A stretch of DNA of 64,000 bases from assembly GCF_040372165.1 (NCBI RefSeq), contig NZ_BAABWG010000004.1, forward strand, positions 1 to 64,000. Direction: 5' to 3'. Below are positions 7,931 to 17,150 of this stretch, one piece after another. The position numbers and the translations under genes were made by a program. Positions within the stretch are counted from its first letter, which is position 1. Every line of letters starts with the position of its first letter. Source of the DNA: Hydrogenophaga sp040372165. GTDB lineage: Bacteria > Pseudomonadota > Gammaproteobacteria > Burkholderiales > Burkholderiaceae_C. Under the pieces are notes generated by a model. The model saw only the letters and a program-made list of their open reading frames with translations. It was not told the DNA's origin and ran no database searches.

Positions 7931-9196
7931 TCAGACAATACCCTTCTCTCGCAGTTCCGCCAAGCGCTCAGACGGAAGGTCAATCCAATCGGACAACGCC
8001 TCCTGCGTGTGCTGACCCAGCAGCGGCGGTGGCATGTCTGCGCGCACCGGGGTGGCGCTGAGCTTCATGGGACTGGCCACCAGCGAGAGCCTGTCTGCCA
8101 TAGGGTGCTGCCATTGGGTGACCATGCCCCGGGCCAGCACCTGAGGGTCGGCAAAAACCTCCGCCAGATTGTTGATCGGTCCACAAGGCACTTTCGCGGC
8201 CTCGAGCTGATTCAGCCAGGTGGCCTTGCTCCGCTGTTTCATGACCGCTTCGAGCATCGGTACCAGAACAGCCCGATGTCGAACCCGATCGGGGTTGCGG
8301 GCAAATCGTTCGTCCTGACTCAACTCTGGTCGACCTGCGACTTCACAGAACTTGGCGAACTGGTTGTCATTGCCCACGGCAAGAATGATGAACTGTGCGC
8401 TGCCGTCCTCGCCCGGCGCCACTTCGAAGACCTGATACGGCACGATATTGGCGTGCGCATTGCCAGCGCGCCCCGGTACCTTGCCTTCGGACTGGCCACG
8501 CACCAGATAGTTGGCCCCGAGATTGGCGAGCATGGCCACCTGGGTGTCCAGGAGTGCCATGTCGATGTACTGCCCCTCGCCGGTTCGCTCTGCATGTCGC
8601 AGCGCCGCCTGAATGGCCACGGTGGCGTACATGCCCGTGAACAGGTCAGCCACCGCCACACCCACTTTCTGGGGGCCGCCTCCGGGCAGGTCGTCGCGCT
8701 CCCCGGTGATGCTCATCAACCCACCCATGCCTTGAATGGCATAGTCATAGCCCGGGCGGTCCTTGTAGGGGCCATTCTGGCCAAAGCCCGTGATCGAGCA
8801 ATACACCAGGGCAGGATTGATGGCTTTGAGGCGTTCATAGTCGAGCCCGTAGCGGGCCATGTCCCCGACCTTGTAGTTTTCAATGAAGACATGGGCCTTT
8901 GCAGCCATCTCGCGGATGAGCGCCTGTCCTTCCGGTTGGGAGATATCGCAGGTGACCGAGCGTTTGTTGCGGTTGGCGCCCAGATAGTAGGCGGCTTCCG
9001 CGGTGTCCTGCCCGTCTCGCCCCTGAAGAAAGGGAGGGCCCCAGCCGCGGGTGTCGTCCCCACCGGGATGTCGAGGACCGGTAGGGCGTTCGATCTTGAC
9101 GACGTCAGCGCCCAGATCGGCCAGGGTCTGGGTACACCAGGGGCCCGCCAGTACGCGGGAGCAATCGAGAATACGGATACCATCCAGAGCGTTCAT
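7931..9196 (-). CDS. Family III CoA-transferase (CaiB/BaiF)
   Basis: A 421-residue family III CoA-transferase that moves CoA between carboxylic acids through an aspartyl-CoA anhydride. MNALDGIRILDCSRVLAGPW is the canonical N-terminus, and the catalytic aspartate is Asp184 in VAVADLFTGMYA. The open frame begins at 9247, but ATG 9196 gives the family start. No substrate-specific neighbour is present. It diverges from the lipoprotein gene that starts at 9284. Confidence 0.9.
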   Translation of the reverse strand: MNALDGIRILDCSRVLAGPWCTQTLADLGADVVKIERPTGPRHPGGDDTRGWGPPFLQGRDGQDTAEAAYYLGANRNKRSVTCDISQPEGQALIREMAAKAHVFIENYKVGDMARYGLDYERLKAINPALVYCSITGFGQNGPYKDRPGYDYAIQGMGGLMSITGERDDLPGGGPQKVGVAVADLFTGMYATVAIQAALRHAERTGEGQYIDMALLDTQVAMLANLGANYLVRGQSEGKVPGRAGNAHANIVPYQVFEVAPGEDGSAQFIILAVGNDNQFAKFCEVAGRPELSQDERFARNPDRVRHRAVLVPMLEAVMKQRSKATWLNQLEAAKVPCGPINNLAEVFADPQVLARGMVTQWQHPMADRLSLVASPMKLSATPVRADMPPPLLGQHTQEALSDWIDLPSERLAELREKGIV

Positions 9197-9283
9197 CCGC
9201 ACATTGTGCGCCAGTTGGAGGCATGGACATGTCCCCGCCGGCGACAATCGAGTGCTCCTGGCTTCCGTTCGTCATCGCCTGTC

Positions 9284-9859
9284 ATGACCCGTCGTCCCTT
9301 GTCACCGTCACCGTCATCTCTTTCTTCTCGCCCGAGCCGGCTTCCAGTGATGGCCGCCCTGGTTGCTGCCGCGCTGTCGTCGGCCTGCAGCCCCACCTAC
9401 AACTGGCGCGAACTCAGGCCCGATGGCGCAGCGCTGGTGGCCACACTGCCATGCAAGCCAGACCAGGCGGACAGAGAGGTTCCACTCACGGGTCAACCCA
9501 CCACCTTGCACATGTACAGCTGCAAGGCGAGCGATCAAACCTATGCCCTGGCCTGGGCGAACCTGCCCGAAGGTGCCGTTGCCCAGGAGGCACTGGCCGC
9601 CTGGCAGCAGGCATCACAGAAGTCACTGCAGGGGAGCGAGGGAGAAGGGGCTGTCAGTCCCTGGCCCTTTGCACTCAAAGGTCACTCGATGCTGATCACC
9701 GTGCGCACAGCCGGAAAAGACCACCAGGGCCACGACCTGCAGGCACAGGTGGCCTACTTCTCTTCCGGGCAAAAGGTCTACCAGGCAGCGGTGTATGGCC
9801 AACAACTGCCTCAAGAGGCTGTCGAACCGTTCTTCTCTGGCATCCAGCTGTTGCCATGA
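9284..9859 (+). CDS. Putative lipoprotein of unknown function
   Basis: A 191-residue protein with a hydrophobic segment ending in the lipobox LSSAC at about residue 35, so it is probably lipid-anchored. The mature part (PTYNWRELRPDGAALVATLPCKPDQADREV) contains two cysteines. I do not recognise a named family; similar small lipoproteins are common in Comamonadaceae. Its stop overlaps the MFS start (ATGA), which suggests co-translation. A shorter start at 9350 would place the signal directly at the N-terminus. Confidence 0.7.
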   Translation: MTRRPLSPSPSSLSSRPSRLPVMAALVAAALSSACSPTYNWRELRPDGAALVATLPCKPDQADREVPLTGQPTTLHMYSCKASDQTYALAWANLPEGAVAQEALAAWQQASQKSLQGSEGEGAVSPWPFALKGHSMLITVRTAGKDHQGHDLQAQVAYFSSGQKVYQAAVYGQQLPQEAVEPFFSGIQLLP

Positions 9860-11106
9860 CGGCATCATCTCGCCGCCCCTCGGCCAGGCAGGTCATGGTC
9901 CTGTTTGGTGCGTTCGCGTTTGCGTATTTCATTTCAACCCTGATCAGGGCGGTCACTGCCACGCTTTCGCCGGTGCTCACCGATGAGCTGAGCTTGCAAG
10001 CGCACGAACTGGGCCTGCTCGCCGGCGGCTACTTTCTGGGATTCGCGTTGACCCAGCTGCCACTTGGCGCATGGCTGGATCGGCATGGACCCCGGCGCGT
10101 CGAAATGGGATTTCTGGTCGTGGCCGTTGCAGGCAGCGCCGCTTTCGCGCTGGTCGACGGTTTTGCCGGGCTGCTGCTGGCACGAGTGGTCCTGGGTATG
10201 GGGCTGAGTGCCTGCCTGATGGCCCCCTTGACCGGCTATCGTCGCTGGTTGACGCCGGGCATGCAGCTGCGTGCCAACTCCTGGATGCTGATGACGGGCT
10301 CGCTGGGCATGCTGGCGTCCACCTTGCCAGTGCAGTGGCTGTTGCCGGCAGTGGGTTGGCGAGGGCTGTTCTGGTTGCTGGCGGCTGCCCTGGTGTTGTC
10401 GATCCTGTTGCTTCGCTTCGCGGTACCGGCCTGGCGGCCCTCCAGCGAAGCCGCTGAGGGTGTGCCTGCGGCGCAGGACTGGCGCCTGGCCGACATCTGG
10501 CGTCACCCCTACTTCCGGCTCATGGCGCCGATCGGCTTTGTCCAGTATGGCGGCATGATCGCCATCCAGACCCTGTGGGCCGGCCCATGGCTGCACCGAG
10601 TGGTGGGCGCATCACCATCGGCCGTTGCTGGTGGGCTGTTTGCCATCAATCTGTCCATGCTCCTGGCCTTCTGGCTATGGGGGTTGGTGAACCCTCACTT
10701 GTCGGGGCGCGGCTGGCCGGCGGACCGGTTGATGGCGTATGGGCTGCCACTGAGCTATGGGGTGCTGGCCTGCGTGGTCTGGTTGGGGCCAGAGGCCGGC
10801 TGGCCCTGGTGGGCTGCCTTTTGCGTGGCCTGTACGCCGGGGTCGCTCGCCCAGCCGGCCATTGCCATGGCCATGCCTGAACGGGCTGCCGGACGGGCGC
10901 TGTCGTCGTTCAACCTTGTCCTGTTTGCCGGCATTTTCTGCATGCAATGGGCCATTGGCCTGGCGATTGACGGCTTTACGCTCCTTGGCCTGGCCGAGAT
11001 CAATGCATTTCGGGCGGCCATGCTGGTGTTCCTTTTATGCAGTATGTGTGCTTATCTGGTGTTTCGCATTGGCCTTGCACGGTGGAAGGTCAGTGAGCAG
11101 GGCTAA
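9856..11106 (+). CDS. MFS transporter
   Basis: A 416-residue major facilitator protein with about 12 hydrophobic segments. The loop 2-3 signature appears as LGAWLDRHGPRRVEMG (about residues 70-85), preceded by FLGFALTQLP. The substrate is unknown; the general look is that of a small-solute or nitrate/cyanate-like permease. It overlaps the upstream lipoprotein gene by four bases and ends ten bases before the PTS EIIA gene. Confidence 0.88.
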   Translation: MTASSRRPSARQVMVLFGAFAFAYFISTLIRAVTATLSPVLTDELSLQAHELGLLAGGYFLGFALTQLPLGAWLDRHGPRRVEMGFLVVAVAGSAAFALVDGFAGLLLARVVLGMGLSACLMAPLTGYRRWLTPGMQLRANSWMLMTGSLGMLASTLPVQWLLPAVGWRGLFWLLAAALVLSILLLRFAVPAWRPSSEAAEGVPAAQDWRLADIWRHPYFRLMAPIGFVQYGGMIAIQTLWAGPWLHRVVGASPSAVAGGLFAINLSMLLAFWLWGLVNPHLSGRGWPADRLMAYGLPLSYGVLACVVWLGPEAGWPWWAAFCVACTPGSLAQPAIAMAMPERAAGRALSSFNLVLFAGIFCMQWAIGLAIDGFTLLGLAEINAFRAAMLVFLLCSMCAYLVFRIGLARWKVSEQG

Positions 11107-11115
11107 ACTCTGGGT

Positions 11116-11562
11116 ATGAACGGCATTCTCATCATTGCGCATGCACCGCTGGCTTCCGCCATGCGGCAGTGTGTGATGCACGTCTTCCCAGACAGTGCAA
11201 GCGCTGTCGCTGCGCTGGATGTGCAGCCCAACATGCCGCCCGAGGAGACTCTGGCGCAGGCTCGGGCACTCATGGCACAGCTTGACACCCAGGGGGTGCT
11301 GGTCGCCGCTGACGTGTTCGGCGCGACGCCCTGCAACGTAGCGCAGAAGCTGGTTGACGGCGTGCGTGCGCGTCTCGTTGCCGGCGTCAACCTGCCCATG
11401 CTGCTGCGCACTGTCTCATACCGCCACGAACCCCTGGAAGCGCTCGTCTCCCGCGCTGTCATGGGCGGCACGCAAGGTGTTGTGCCCGTGGCCGTTACCG
11501 CACCCCAGAATCAGGCCAGACGAGCCGCTCATGATCAAGACCACCGTCACCATCAGCAATAA
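11116..11562 (+). CDS. PTS EIIA, mannose family
   Basis: A 148-residue EIIA domain of the mannose/fructose-sorbose class, phosphorylated by HPr-P on His9 in MNGILIIAHAPLA. The ADVFGATPCNVAQKL segment is also conserved. There is a His/Asp/Gln-rich tail (about residues 135-148). It overlaps ptsH, and no EIIB, EIIC or EIID gene is present. This EIIA probably has a regulatory role, as known for stand-alone EIIA-Man proteins of betaproteobacteria. Confidence 0.93.
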   Translation: MNGILIIAHAPLASAMRQCVMHVFPDSASAVAALDVQPNMPPEETLAQARALMAQLDTQGVLVAADVFGATPCNVAQKLVDGVRARLVAGVNLPMLLRTVSYRHEPLEALVSRAVMGGTQGVVPVAVTAPQNQARRAAHDQDHRHHQQ

Positions 11563-11800
11563 GCTAGGACTGCACGCTCGCGCTTCGGCCAAGCTGACCA
11601 AACTGGCAGGCAGCCACAAATGCGAAGTCTGGCTTTCCCGAGCCGACCGGCGCGTCAATGCCAAGAGCATCATGGGCGTCATGATGCTGGCCGCCGGCAT
11701 TGGCAGCAATGTCGAGATCGAAACCAACGGCGAAGACGAACAACAGGCCATGGATGCGCTGGTGGAGCTCATCAATGACAAGTTTGGTGAAGGGGAATGA
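11531..11800 (+). CDS. ptsH: HPr phosphocarrier protein
   Basis: HPr (89 residues) relays phosphate from EI to EIIA. The active histidine is His15 in NKLGLHARASAKL, and the regulatory-type serine is Ser46 in NAKSIMGVMML. The gene starts inside the end of the EIIA gene (32-base overlap). It is followed by a block of GC-rich tandem repeats before ptsI. Confidence 0.97.
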   Translation: MIKTTVTISNKLGLHARASAKLTKLAGSHKCEVWLSRADRRVNAKSIMGVMMLAAGIGSNVEIETNGEDEQQAMDALVELINDKFGEGE

Positions 11801-11804
11801 ATGT

Positions 11805-12053
11805 GGCCCCCACGCTCCGCCGCTCACGCGGGTCGCTGCCCCCCGAGGGGGCTGATCCGGCTTGGGGCGGCCCTGCGCCGGATCGGTTTGGCCCCCACGT
11901 TCCGCCGCTTACGCGGGTCGCTGCCCCCTGGGGCGCGCGTTTCACCTTGGGGCGGCCCGCCGGCGAAACTGTTGGCCCCCACGCTCCGCCGCTACGAGGG
12001 TCGCTGCCCCCCGAGGGGGCTGATCCGGCTTGGGGCGACCCTGCGCCGGATCG
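11805..12053. repeat. Three tandem copies of an ~84-bp GC-rich intergenic repeat
   Basis: Units beginning GGCCCCCACG start at 11805, 11890 and 11974 and run to 12053. Units 1 and 3 are nearly identical and contain the inverted pair GCCCCCCGAGGGGGC. Unit 2 diverges in its second half. The short open frames across this block are by-products of its base composition. From memory, this sequence resembles dispersed REP-like elements of Comamonadaceae genomes. Confidence 0.8.
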
Positions 12054-12118
12054 CTGTCTCTCCGGTCAGGCCTGAGTAGTTGGTGCGTCGGAGTTGTTGT
12101 TGATAAGGGTGGATTGAA

Positions 12119-13903
12119 ATGAGTTTCACGGTTCACGGGTTGGCGGTTTCTCGGGGCATAGCGATTGGCCGTGCGGTCATCGTGGCGTCCAGTCGCCTGG
12201 ACGTGGCCCATTACTTCATCGGGGCAGAGCAGGTCGAGCACGAGATCGAGCGTCTGCGCGTGGCGCGAAACGCGGTGGTGGACGAGATCGGGCGTGTTCA
12301 GGCGGCCATGCATGGTTCGTCGACGGCTGAAGCGCACCCGGAGCTCGCAGCGTTGCTCGACGTGCACGTCATGCTGCTCCAGGACGAGCAGATGACCGCT
12401 GCTGTCAAGAACTGGATCGAGGAGCGGCACTACAACGCCGAATGGGCATTGACCGCGCAGCTGGACGTGCTCACGCGCCAGTTCGAGGAGATGGACGACC
12501 CCTATCTGCGCGAACGCAAGGCAGATCTCGAGCAAGTGGTCGAGCGTGTGTTGCGTGCCATGCGTGGCGATGGCTCGGCAGTGGACTCTGCCGAAGCCAC
12601 GGATTCTTCATTCCCGGAATCGACACTGTTGTCGTCGCACCCGACAGCGGTGGCGCCAGAGGCGCCCTTGGTCCTGATCGCACATGACCTCTCACCGGCG
12701 GACATGCTGCAGTTCAAGCAGAGCGCGTTCGCCGGATTTGTCACCGATGTCGGGGGCAAGACAGGGCACACCGCCATCGTGGCCCGCAGCATGGACATTC
12801 CGGCGGTGGTGGGCGCGCGTTCGGCCAGCCACCTGATCAAGCAGGACGACTGGGTCATCATTGACGGCGATGCCGGTGTGGTGCTGGTTGATCCATCCCC
12901 TGTTGTGCTCGCCGAGTACGGTGAGCGTCAGCGTCGTGTTTCCCAGGAGCGTGAGCGCCTCTCGCGCTTGCGCAACACACCAGCAGTCACAGTCGATGGT
13001 GAGAAGGTTGAGCTGCTGGCCAACATCGAACAACCTGGCGACGTCGAGGCCGTGCTCAAGGCAGGCGCCGTTGGCGTCGGGCTATTCCGGACCGAATTTC
13101 TCTTCATGGGACGGGCAGGCAAGCTGCCGGATGAGGACGAGCAATACCGAGCCTATCGCAACGTGGTCAAGGGCATGCGCGGCATGCCGGTGACGATCCG
13201 AACCATCGATGTCGGTGCGGACAAACCACTGGATCGGGATGCCGCACCACGTGAAGACCATCTCAACCCCGCGATGGGGTTGCGCGCCATACGCTGGAGC
13301 CTCACGGAACCGGCCATGTTCGTTACACAGCTGCGAGCCATCTTGCGCGCGGCAGCGCACGGCCCGGTGAACCTGCTGGTGCCCATGCTCACCCATGCAT
13401 CGGAAATCAAGCAGACCATCGCCCTGATCGAACGAGCCAAGGAGCAGTTGACCGATGAAGGCGTGCCCTTTGGCCCGGCCAAACTCGGCGCGATGATCGA
13501 GGTGCCTGCTGCTGCGTTGACGGTGCCGTTGTTCCTGCGCTATTTCGATTACCTGTCCATCGGCACCAACGACTTGATCCAGTACACGCTGGCCATCGAC
13601 CGCGCCGACGAATCCGTGGCCCATTTGTTTGACCCGGTCCACCCGGCGATCCTGCAATTGCTGGCCAGCACCATCGCCATGTGCCACGCCCAGGGCAAGA
13701 GCGTGAGCGTGTGCGGCGAAATGGCCGGCGACGTGCAGATGACCCGTCTGTTGCTCGGCCTGGGGCTGCGCAGCTTCTCCATGCACCCATCGCAAGTGCT
13801 GGCCATCAAACAGCAAATCCTGCGCAGCGACACCGAGCGCCTCAAAGCCTGGGCACAGAGCGTGCTGAGCGCAGAAGACCCGGCGGCCTTGATCGACGAC
13901 TGA
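12119..13903 (+). CDS. ptsI: PTS enzyme I
   Basis: Phosphoenolpyruvate-protein phosphotransferase (594 residues), which autophosphorylates from PEP and passes phosphate to HPr. The active histidine is His217 in GGKTGHTAIVARSMDIP. The PEP-binding barrel carries LFRTEFLFMGR and the catalytic cysteine in KSVSVCGEMAGD. A Ser/Ala/Asp-rich linker of nearly 30 residues (about 151-180) separates the HPr-binding and phosphohistidine parts and is absent from the E. coli enzyme. The gene is separated from ptsH by the tandem repeats. Confidence 0.97.
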   Translation: MSFTVHGLAVSRGIAIGRAVIVASSRLDVAHYFIGAEQVEHEIERLRVARNAVVDEIGRVQAAMHGSSTAEAHPELAALLDVHVMLLQDEQMTAAVKNWIEERHYNAEWALTAQLDVLTRQFEEMDDPYLRERKADLEQVVERVLRAMRGDGSAVDSAEATDSSFPESTLLSSHPTAVAPEAPLVLIAHDLSPADMLQFKQSAFAGFVTDVGGKTGHTAIVARSMDIPAVVGARSASHLIKQDDWVIIDGDAGVVLVDPSPVVLAEYGERQRRVSQERERLSRLRNTPAVTVDGEKVELLANIEQPGDVEAVLKAGAVGVGLFRTEFLFMGRAGKLPDEDEQYRAYRNVVKGMRGMPVTIRTIDVGADKPLDRDAAPREDHLNPAMGLRAIRWSLTEPAMFVTQLRAILRAAAHGPVNLLVPMLTHASEIKQTIALIERAKEQLTDEGVPFGPAKLGAMIEVPAAALTVPLFLRYFDYLSIGTNDLIQYTLAIDRADESVAHLFDPVHPAILQLLASTIAMCHAQGKSVSVCGEMAGDVQMTRLLLGLGLRSFSMHPSQVLAIKQQILRSDTERLKAWAQSVLSAEDPAALIDD

Positions 13904-13929
13904 TCAAGTCGGGAGCCAGCGAGGCGTTG

Positions 13930-14790
13930 TCAGCGCGCCCGCGTTGCCACCACCGCCGCCCCCACGATCAACACCGTAGCGAGCACGATGGACGCGTTGG
14001 GCGTCTGTCCCTGCTGGGCCAGCAGCACAAAGGTGGACAGCAAGGGCGTGAGAAAGCTGATCACGCCGATCTGCCGGGCATCGCCGCGTTTGAGTGCCGC
14101 GTCCCAGAGAAAGAAGGCACCACCCAAAGGGCCCAGGCCCAGCAGGGCGATCAAGGCCCAGTCTTGCGCGCTGAGAGTCACGGCCGGTTCCAGCGCCCAG
14201 TGGCAAGCGAGTGAAAGCCCGCCAGAGACCAGCGCGAAGCCGCCAATCGCTGCTGTGGGGAATGGGCGCACGCGCTTGGTGAGCAGCGAGTAGGTCGACC
14301 AGATGAAGGCAGATGCCATGGCTGGCAAATAGCCCCAAGCCCAGAGCGGCGCGCCGTCGCCAACCGAAGCACCGCCACTGTCTCGCCCCAGGATGGCCAG
14401 AGCTGCGCCGGCAAAGCCGGTCAGGGCGGCGGCCACGTGGCGGCGGGTCAGGCTGACGCCGGGCAGTATCCAGGGCGCCATCACCACAATGCCGAGCGGC
14501 CAGAGGTAGTTGACGAGGTTGGCCTGCACCGGTGGCGCGTGGCGCAGGGCAATGAAGAGCAGGAAGTGAAACCCGAACAAGCCGTACACGCCCATCAGCA
14601 GCGTGGCGGGCGGCACCTTCCAGGTGCGCAGGTCAAAGCGCGACAAGGGCAGCGCAATGAGGCTGCCCACCAGCAAGCCCAGCCCCGTGAGCAGAAACGG
14701 CGGTACATGCGACAAGGCCACGCCGAGTGCCGCCAGGGAGGCCCACAGCACCACGGCGCCCAGCGCCAACAGATTGGCGGTCGATTTCAT
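13930..14790 (-). CDS. EamA/DMT family transporter
   Basis: A 286-residue inner-membrane protein of the drug/metabolite transporter superfamily with ten predicted hydrophobic segments in two EamA halves. It starts MKSTANLLALGAVVLWASLAALGVAL, and the second half begins near WAWGYLPAMASAFIWSTYSLLTKR. The group often exports amino acids or aromatic metabolites, but the substrate is unknown. It is convergent with ptsI. Confidence 0.88.
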   Translation of the reverse strand: MKSTANLLALGAVVLWASLAALGVALSHVPPFLLTGLGLLVGSLIALPLSRFDLRTWKVPPATLLMGVYGLFGFHFLLFIALRHAPPVQANLVNYLWPLGIVVMAPWILPGVSLTRRHVAAALTGFAGAALAILGRDSGGASVGDGAPLWAWGYLPAMASAFIWSTYSLLTKRVRPFPTAAIGGFALVSGGLSLACHWALEPAVTLSAQDWALIALLGLGPLGGAFFLWDAALKRGDARQIGVISFLTPLLSTFVLLAQQGQTPNASIVLATVLIVGAAVVATRAR

Positions 14791-14953
14791 GGCGCCAATG
14801 CCTTGGCTTGATCCATCGCAAAGCGGTGATCGTTGATGAATTGGATACTGCCCTCAGTATTCATGGGTGGCGTGCCGCCTGTGTCATTTCGCCTTGTGCG
14901 TTTTCGCTTCATGCGGTTTCGCTTTTGACTGATTTTCTCCGAGGAAACATCCG

Positions 14954-15304
14954 ATGAGCACCTTTGATCACAGCGGCCTGATTGCCGACATCAACCAGAG
15001 CCTGGCCCCGTTTCGCAAATCGCAACCCGATGCCATGGCTGGTTTCGGACAGTTGGCCAAGGCCTCCATCACCGATGGTGCGCTCAGCGCCAAACAAAAG
15101 GAACTGATTGCCTTGGCCATTGGCGTGACGCAACGCTGCAGCGGCTGCATCGGATTTCATGTCAAGGCGCTGCACCGCTTGCAGGCCACGCGTGCCGAGA
15201 TCGAGGAGATGCTCTCGGTCTGCGTGTACATGGGCGGTGGTCCGGCCTTGATGTACGCGGCCGAAGCCATGACGGCCTGGGAGAAGATGCAGCCCAAGGC
15301 CTGA
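14954..15304 (+). CDS. Carboxymuconolactone decarboxylase/AhpD-like protein
   Basis: A 116-residue all-helical protein of the CMD/AhpD family. The redox-type motif CSGCIGFH (Cys62, Cys65, His69) points to alkylhydroperoxidase-like activity rather than true carboxymuconolactone decarboxylation. The C-terminal MGGGPALMYAAEAM is typical of the single-domain members. The gene stands alone, with a GGAAAC ribosome-binding site. Confidence 0.9.
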   Translation: MSTFDHSGLIADINQSLAPFRKSQPDAMAGFGQLAKASITDGALSAKQKELIALAIGVTQRCSGCIGFHVKALHRLQATRAEIEEMLSVCVYMGGGPALMYAAEAMTAWEKMQPKA

Positions 15305-15331
15305 GCCGGTTGGGGCCTCTTCGCTGGCGGC

Positions 15332-16336
15332 TCAGCCTGCCTTGTCGGCGTTGAGCACGCCATGCGCCTGCTGGTCGGCGTGGTAGCTCGAACGCACCAT
15401 CGCCCCGACCGCTGCATGCGTGAAGCCCATTTCGTAGGCTTTTTCCTCGAACATCTTGAAGGTGTCCGGGTGCACGTAGCGGCGCACCGGCAGGTGGTGG
15501 CCTGATGGCGCCAGATACTGGCCAATGGTCAGCATCTCGATGTTGTGCTCGCGCATGTCGCGCATCACCTCGAGAATCTCTTCGTCGGTTTCACCCAGGC
15601 CGACCATGATGCCGCTCTTGGTTGGCACGTTCGGGAACAAGGCCTTGAACTTCTTGAGCAGGTTCAGGCTGAAGGCGTAGTCGCTGCCGGGGCGGGCCTG
15701 CTTGTACAGGCGCGGCACCGTTTCCAGGTTGTGGTTCATCACGTCGGGTGGCGCAGCTTTGAGGATGTCGAGCGCACGGTCGTCGCGGCCACGGAAATCG
15801 GGCACCAGCACTTCAATCTGCGTCTCGGGTGAAAGCTCGCGAGTCTTCTGGATGCACTCCACGAAGTGACCTGCACCGCCGTCGCGCAAGTCGTCGCGGT
15901 CCACGCTGGTGATCACCACGTATTTCAGCTTGAGTGCGGCGATCGTCTTCGCCAGGTTTTGCGGCTCGTCGACGTCCAGCGGGTCGGGGCGACCATGGCC
16001 CACATCGCAGAAGGGGCAGCGGCGGGTGCACTTGTCACCCATGATCATGAAGGTGGCCGTGCCCTTGCCAAAACACTCGCCGATGTTGGGGCAGCTCGCT
16101 TCTTCGCACACCGTTACCAGCTTGTTGCTGCGAAGGATGTCCTTGATTTCATAGAAGCGCGTGGTGGGGCTGCCCGCACGGACGCGAATCCACTCGGGCT
16201 TCTTGAGCACCGGTGCCGCTTCCACCTTGATCGGGATGCGGGCCGTCTTGGCCTGGCTCTTTTGCTTGGCGCTCGCGTTGTATTGCTCGGCCGGCTGCGC
16301 TTCGTGAACGGTGGTGGGGGTGCTGCGGGTAGTCAT
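15332..16336 (-). CDS. lipA: Lipoyl synthase
   Basis: A radical-SAM enzyme (334 residues) that inserts two sulfurs into octanoyl-protein. Both iron-sulfur motifs are present: the auxiliary cluster cysteines Cys77, Cys82 and Cys88, and the SAM cluster CTRRCPFC (Cys103, Cys107, Cys110). The C-terminal RSSYHADQQA carries the conserved serine. It lies just downstream of lipB in the same direction, giving the usual lipB-lipA pair for lipoate assembly. Confidence 0.97.
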   Translation of the reverse strand: MTTRSTPTTVHEAQPAEQYNASAKQKSQAKTARIPIKVEAAPVLKKPEWIRVRAGSPTTRFYEIKDILRSNKLVTVCEEASCPNIGECFGKGTATFMIMGDKCTRRCPFCDVGHGRPDPLDVDEPQNLAKTIAALKLKYVVITSVDRDDLRDGGAGHFVECIQKTRELSPETQIEVLVPDFRGRDDRALDILKAAPPDVMNHNLETVPRLYKQARPGSDYAFSLNLLKKFKALFPNVPTKSGIMVGLGETDEEILEVMRDMREHNIEMLTIGQYLAPSGHHLPVRRYVHPDTFKMFEEKAYEMGFTHAAVGAMVRSSYHADQQAHGVLNADKAG

Positions 16337-16403
16337 AAGAGGAGGGCGGCGCTTTTGGCGCGGTGTACGGCGGTAAACGACGGTTGACGGCAGTGTGCTG
16401 CGT

Positions 16404-17123
16404 TCAGGGGGCGAGCAGCGCAGTGAGCTTTTGGCTCAGCAGTTGCGCGGCGTCATCCCAGCGGGTCTGAACCCCGATTGTAGAAAGGTCCACGGTGCGC
16501 AAACCTGCGTAACCGCAAGGGTTGATGCGTTCAAACGGCGCCAGGTCCATGTCGACGTTGAGCGAGAGGCCGTGATACGTGCAGTTGCGGCTGACCTTGA
16601 TGCCCAGCGCCGCGATCTTGCCCAGGCCGTCAAAGTCCGGCCCGGCGCCGCCCGCTCCAGTCGCTCCTTTTTGTGGCCGCTGGGGCAAAGGGGAGTGGTT
16701 GCCGGGGTCATTCAGGCGCACATAAATACCGGGAGCACCCGCCACGCGGTGGCCCGTGACGCCAAAGTGATCCAAAGTGCGAATAACGGCTTCTTCCAGG
16801 CGGTAGACGTATTCCTTGACGAAATAGCCGGCTCGCTTGAGGTCCACCAGCGGATAGGCCACGACCTGACCAGGCCCGTGGTAGGTCACCTGGCCGCCGC
16901 GATTGGTCTGCACCACATCAATGCCGCCTGCATCGAGCACATGCTCGGCCTTGCCGGCCAGGCCTTGGGTGAACACGCGTGGGTGCTCGCACATCCACAG
17001 CTCGTCGTCGGTATCGGGCTGCCGGCGCTGGGTGAAATCCACCATCGCGTCGAAACACGCCTGGTAGGGCGTGCGGCCCAGCCAGTGCGTGATCATGTGC
17101 GGGTCGGAAGGCGTGGCCACCAT
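16404..17123 (-). CDS. lipB: Octanoyltransferase
   Basis: LipB (239 residues) transfers octanoate from acyl carrier protein to lipoyl domains. RGGQVTYHGPGQVVAYPL and NCTYHGLSLNV with the preceding lysine (ALGIKVSRNC) are the catalytic landmarks, together with the cysteine in INPCGYAGL. An alternative start at 17096 (MITHWLGRT) would shorten the N-terminus by nine residues. It is followed by lipA and preceded by a ybeD homologue. Confidence 0.96.
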   Translation of the reverse strand: MVATPSDPHMITHWLGRTPYQACFDAMVDFTQRRQPDTDDELWMCEHPRVFTQGLAGKAEHVLDAGGIDVVQTNRGGQVTYHGPGQVVAYPLVDLKRAGYFVKEYVYRLEEAVIRTLDHFGVTGHRVAGAPGIYVRLNDPGNHSPLPQRPQKGATGAGGAGPDFDGLGKIAALGIKVSRNCTYHGLSLNVDMDLAPFERINPCGYAGLRTVDLSTIGVQTRWDDAAQLLSQKLTALLAP

Positions 17124-17150
17124 GGTCGATACCTGAAGTAACGCAGGGTG

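Noticed and set aside
11797..12079. Two 92-codon frames across the ptsH-ptsI spacer
   Set aside because: They consist only of translated intergenic repeats, in two frames at once.
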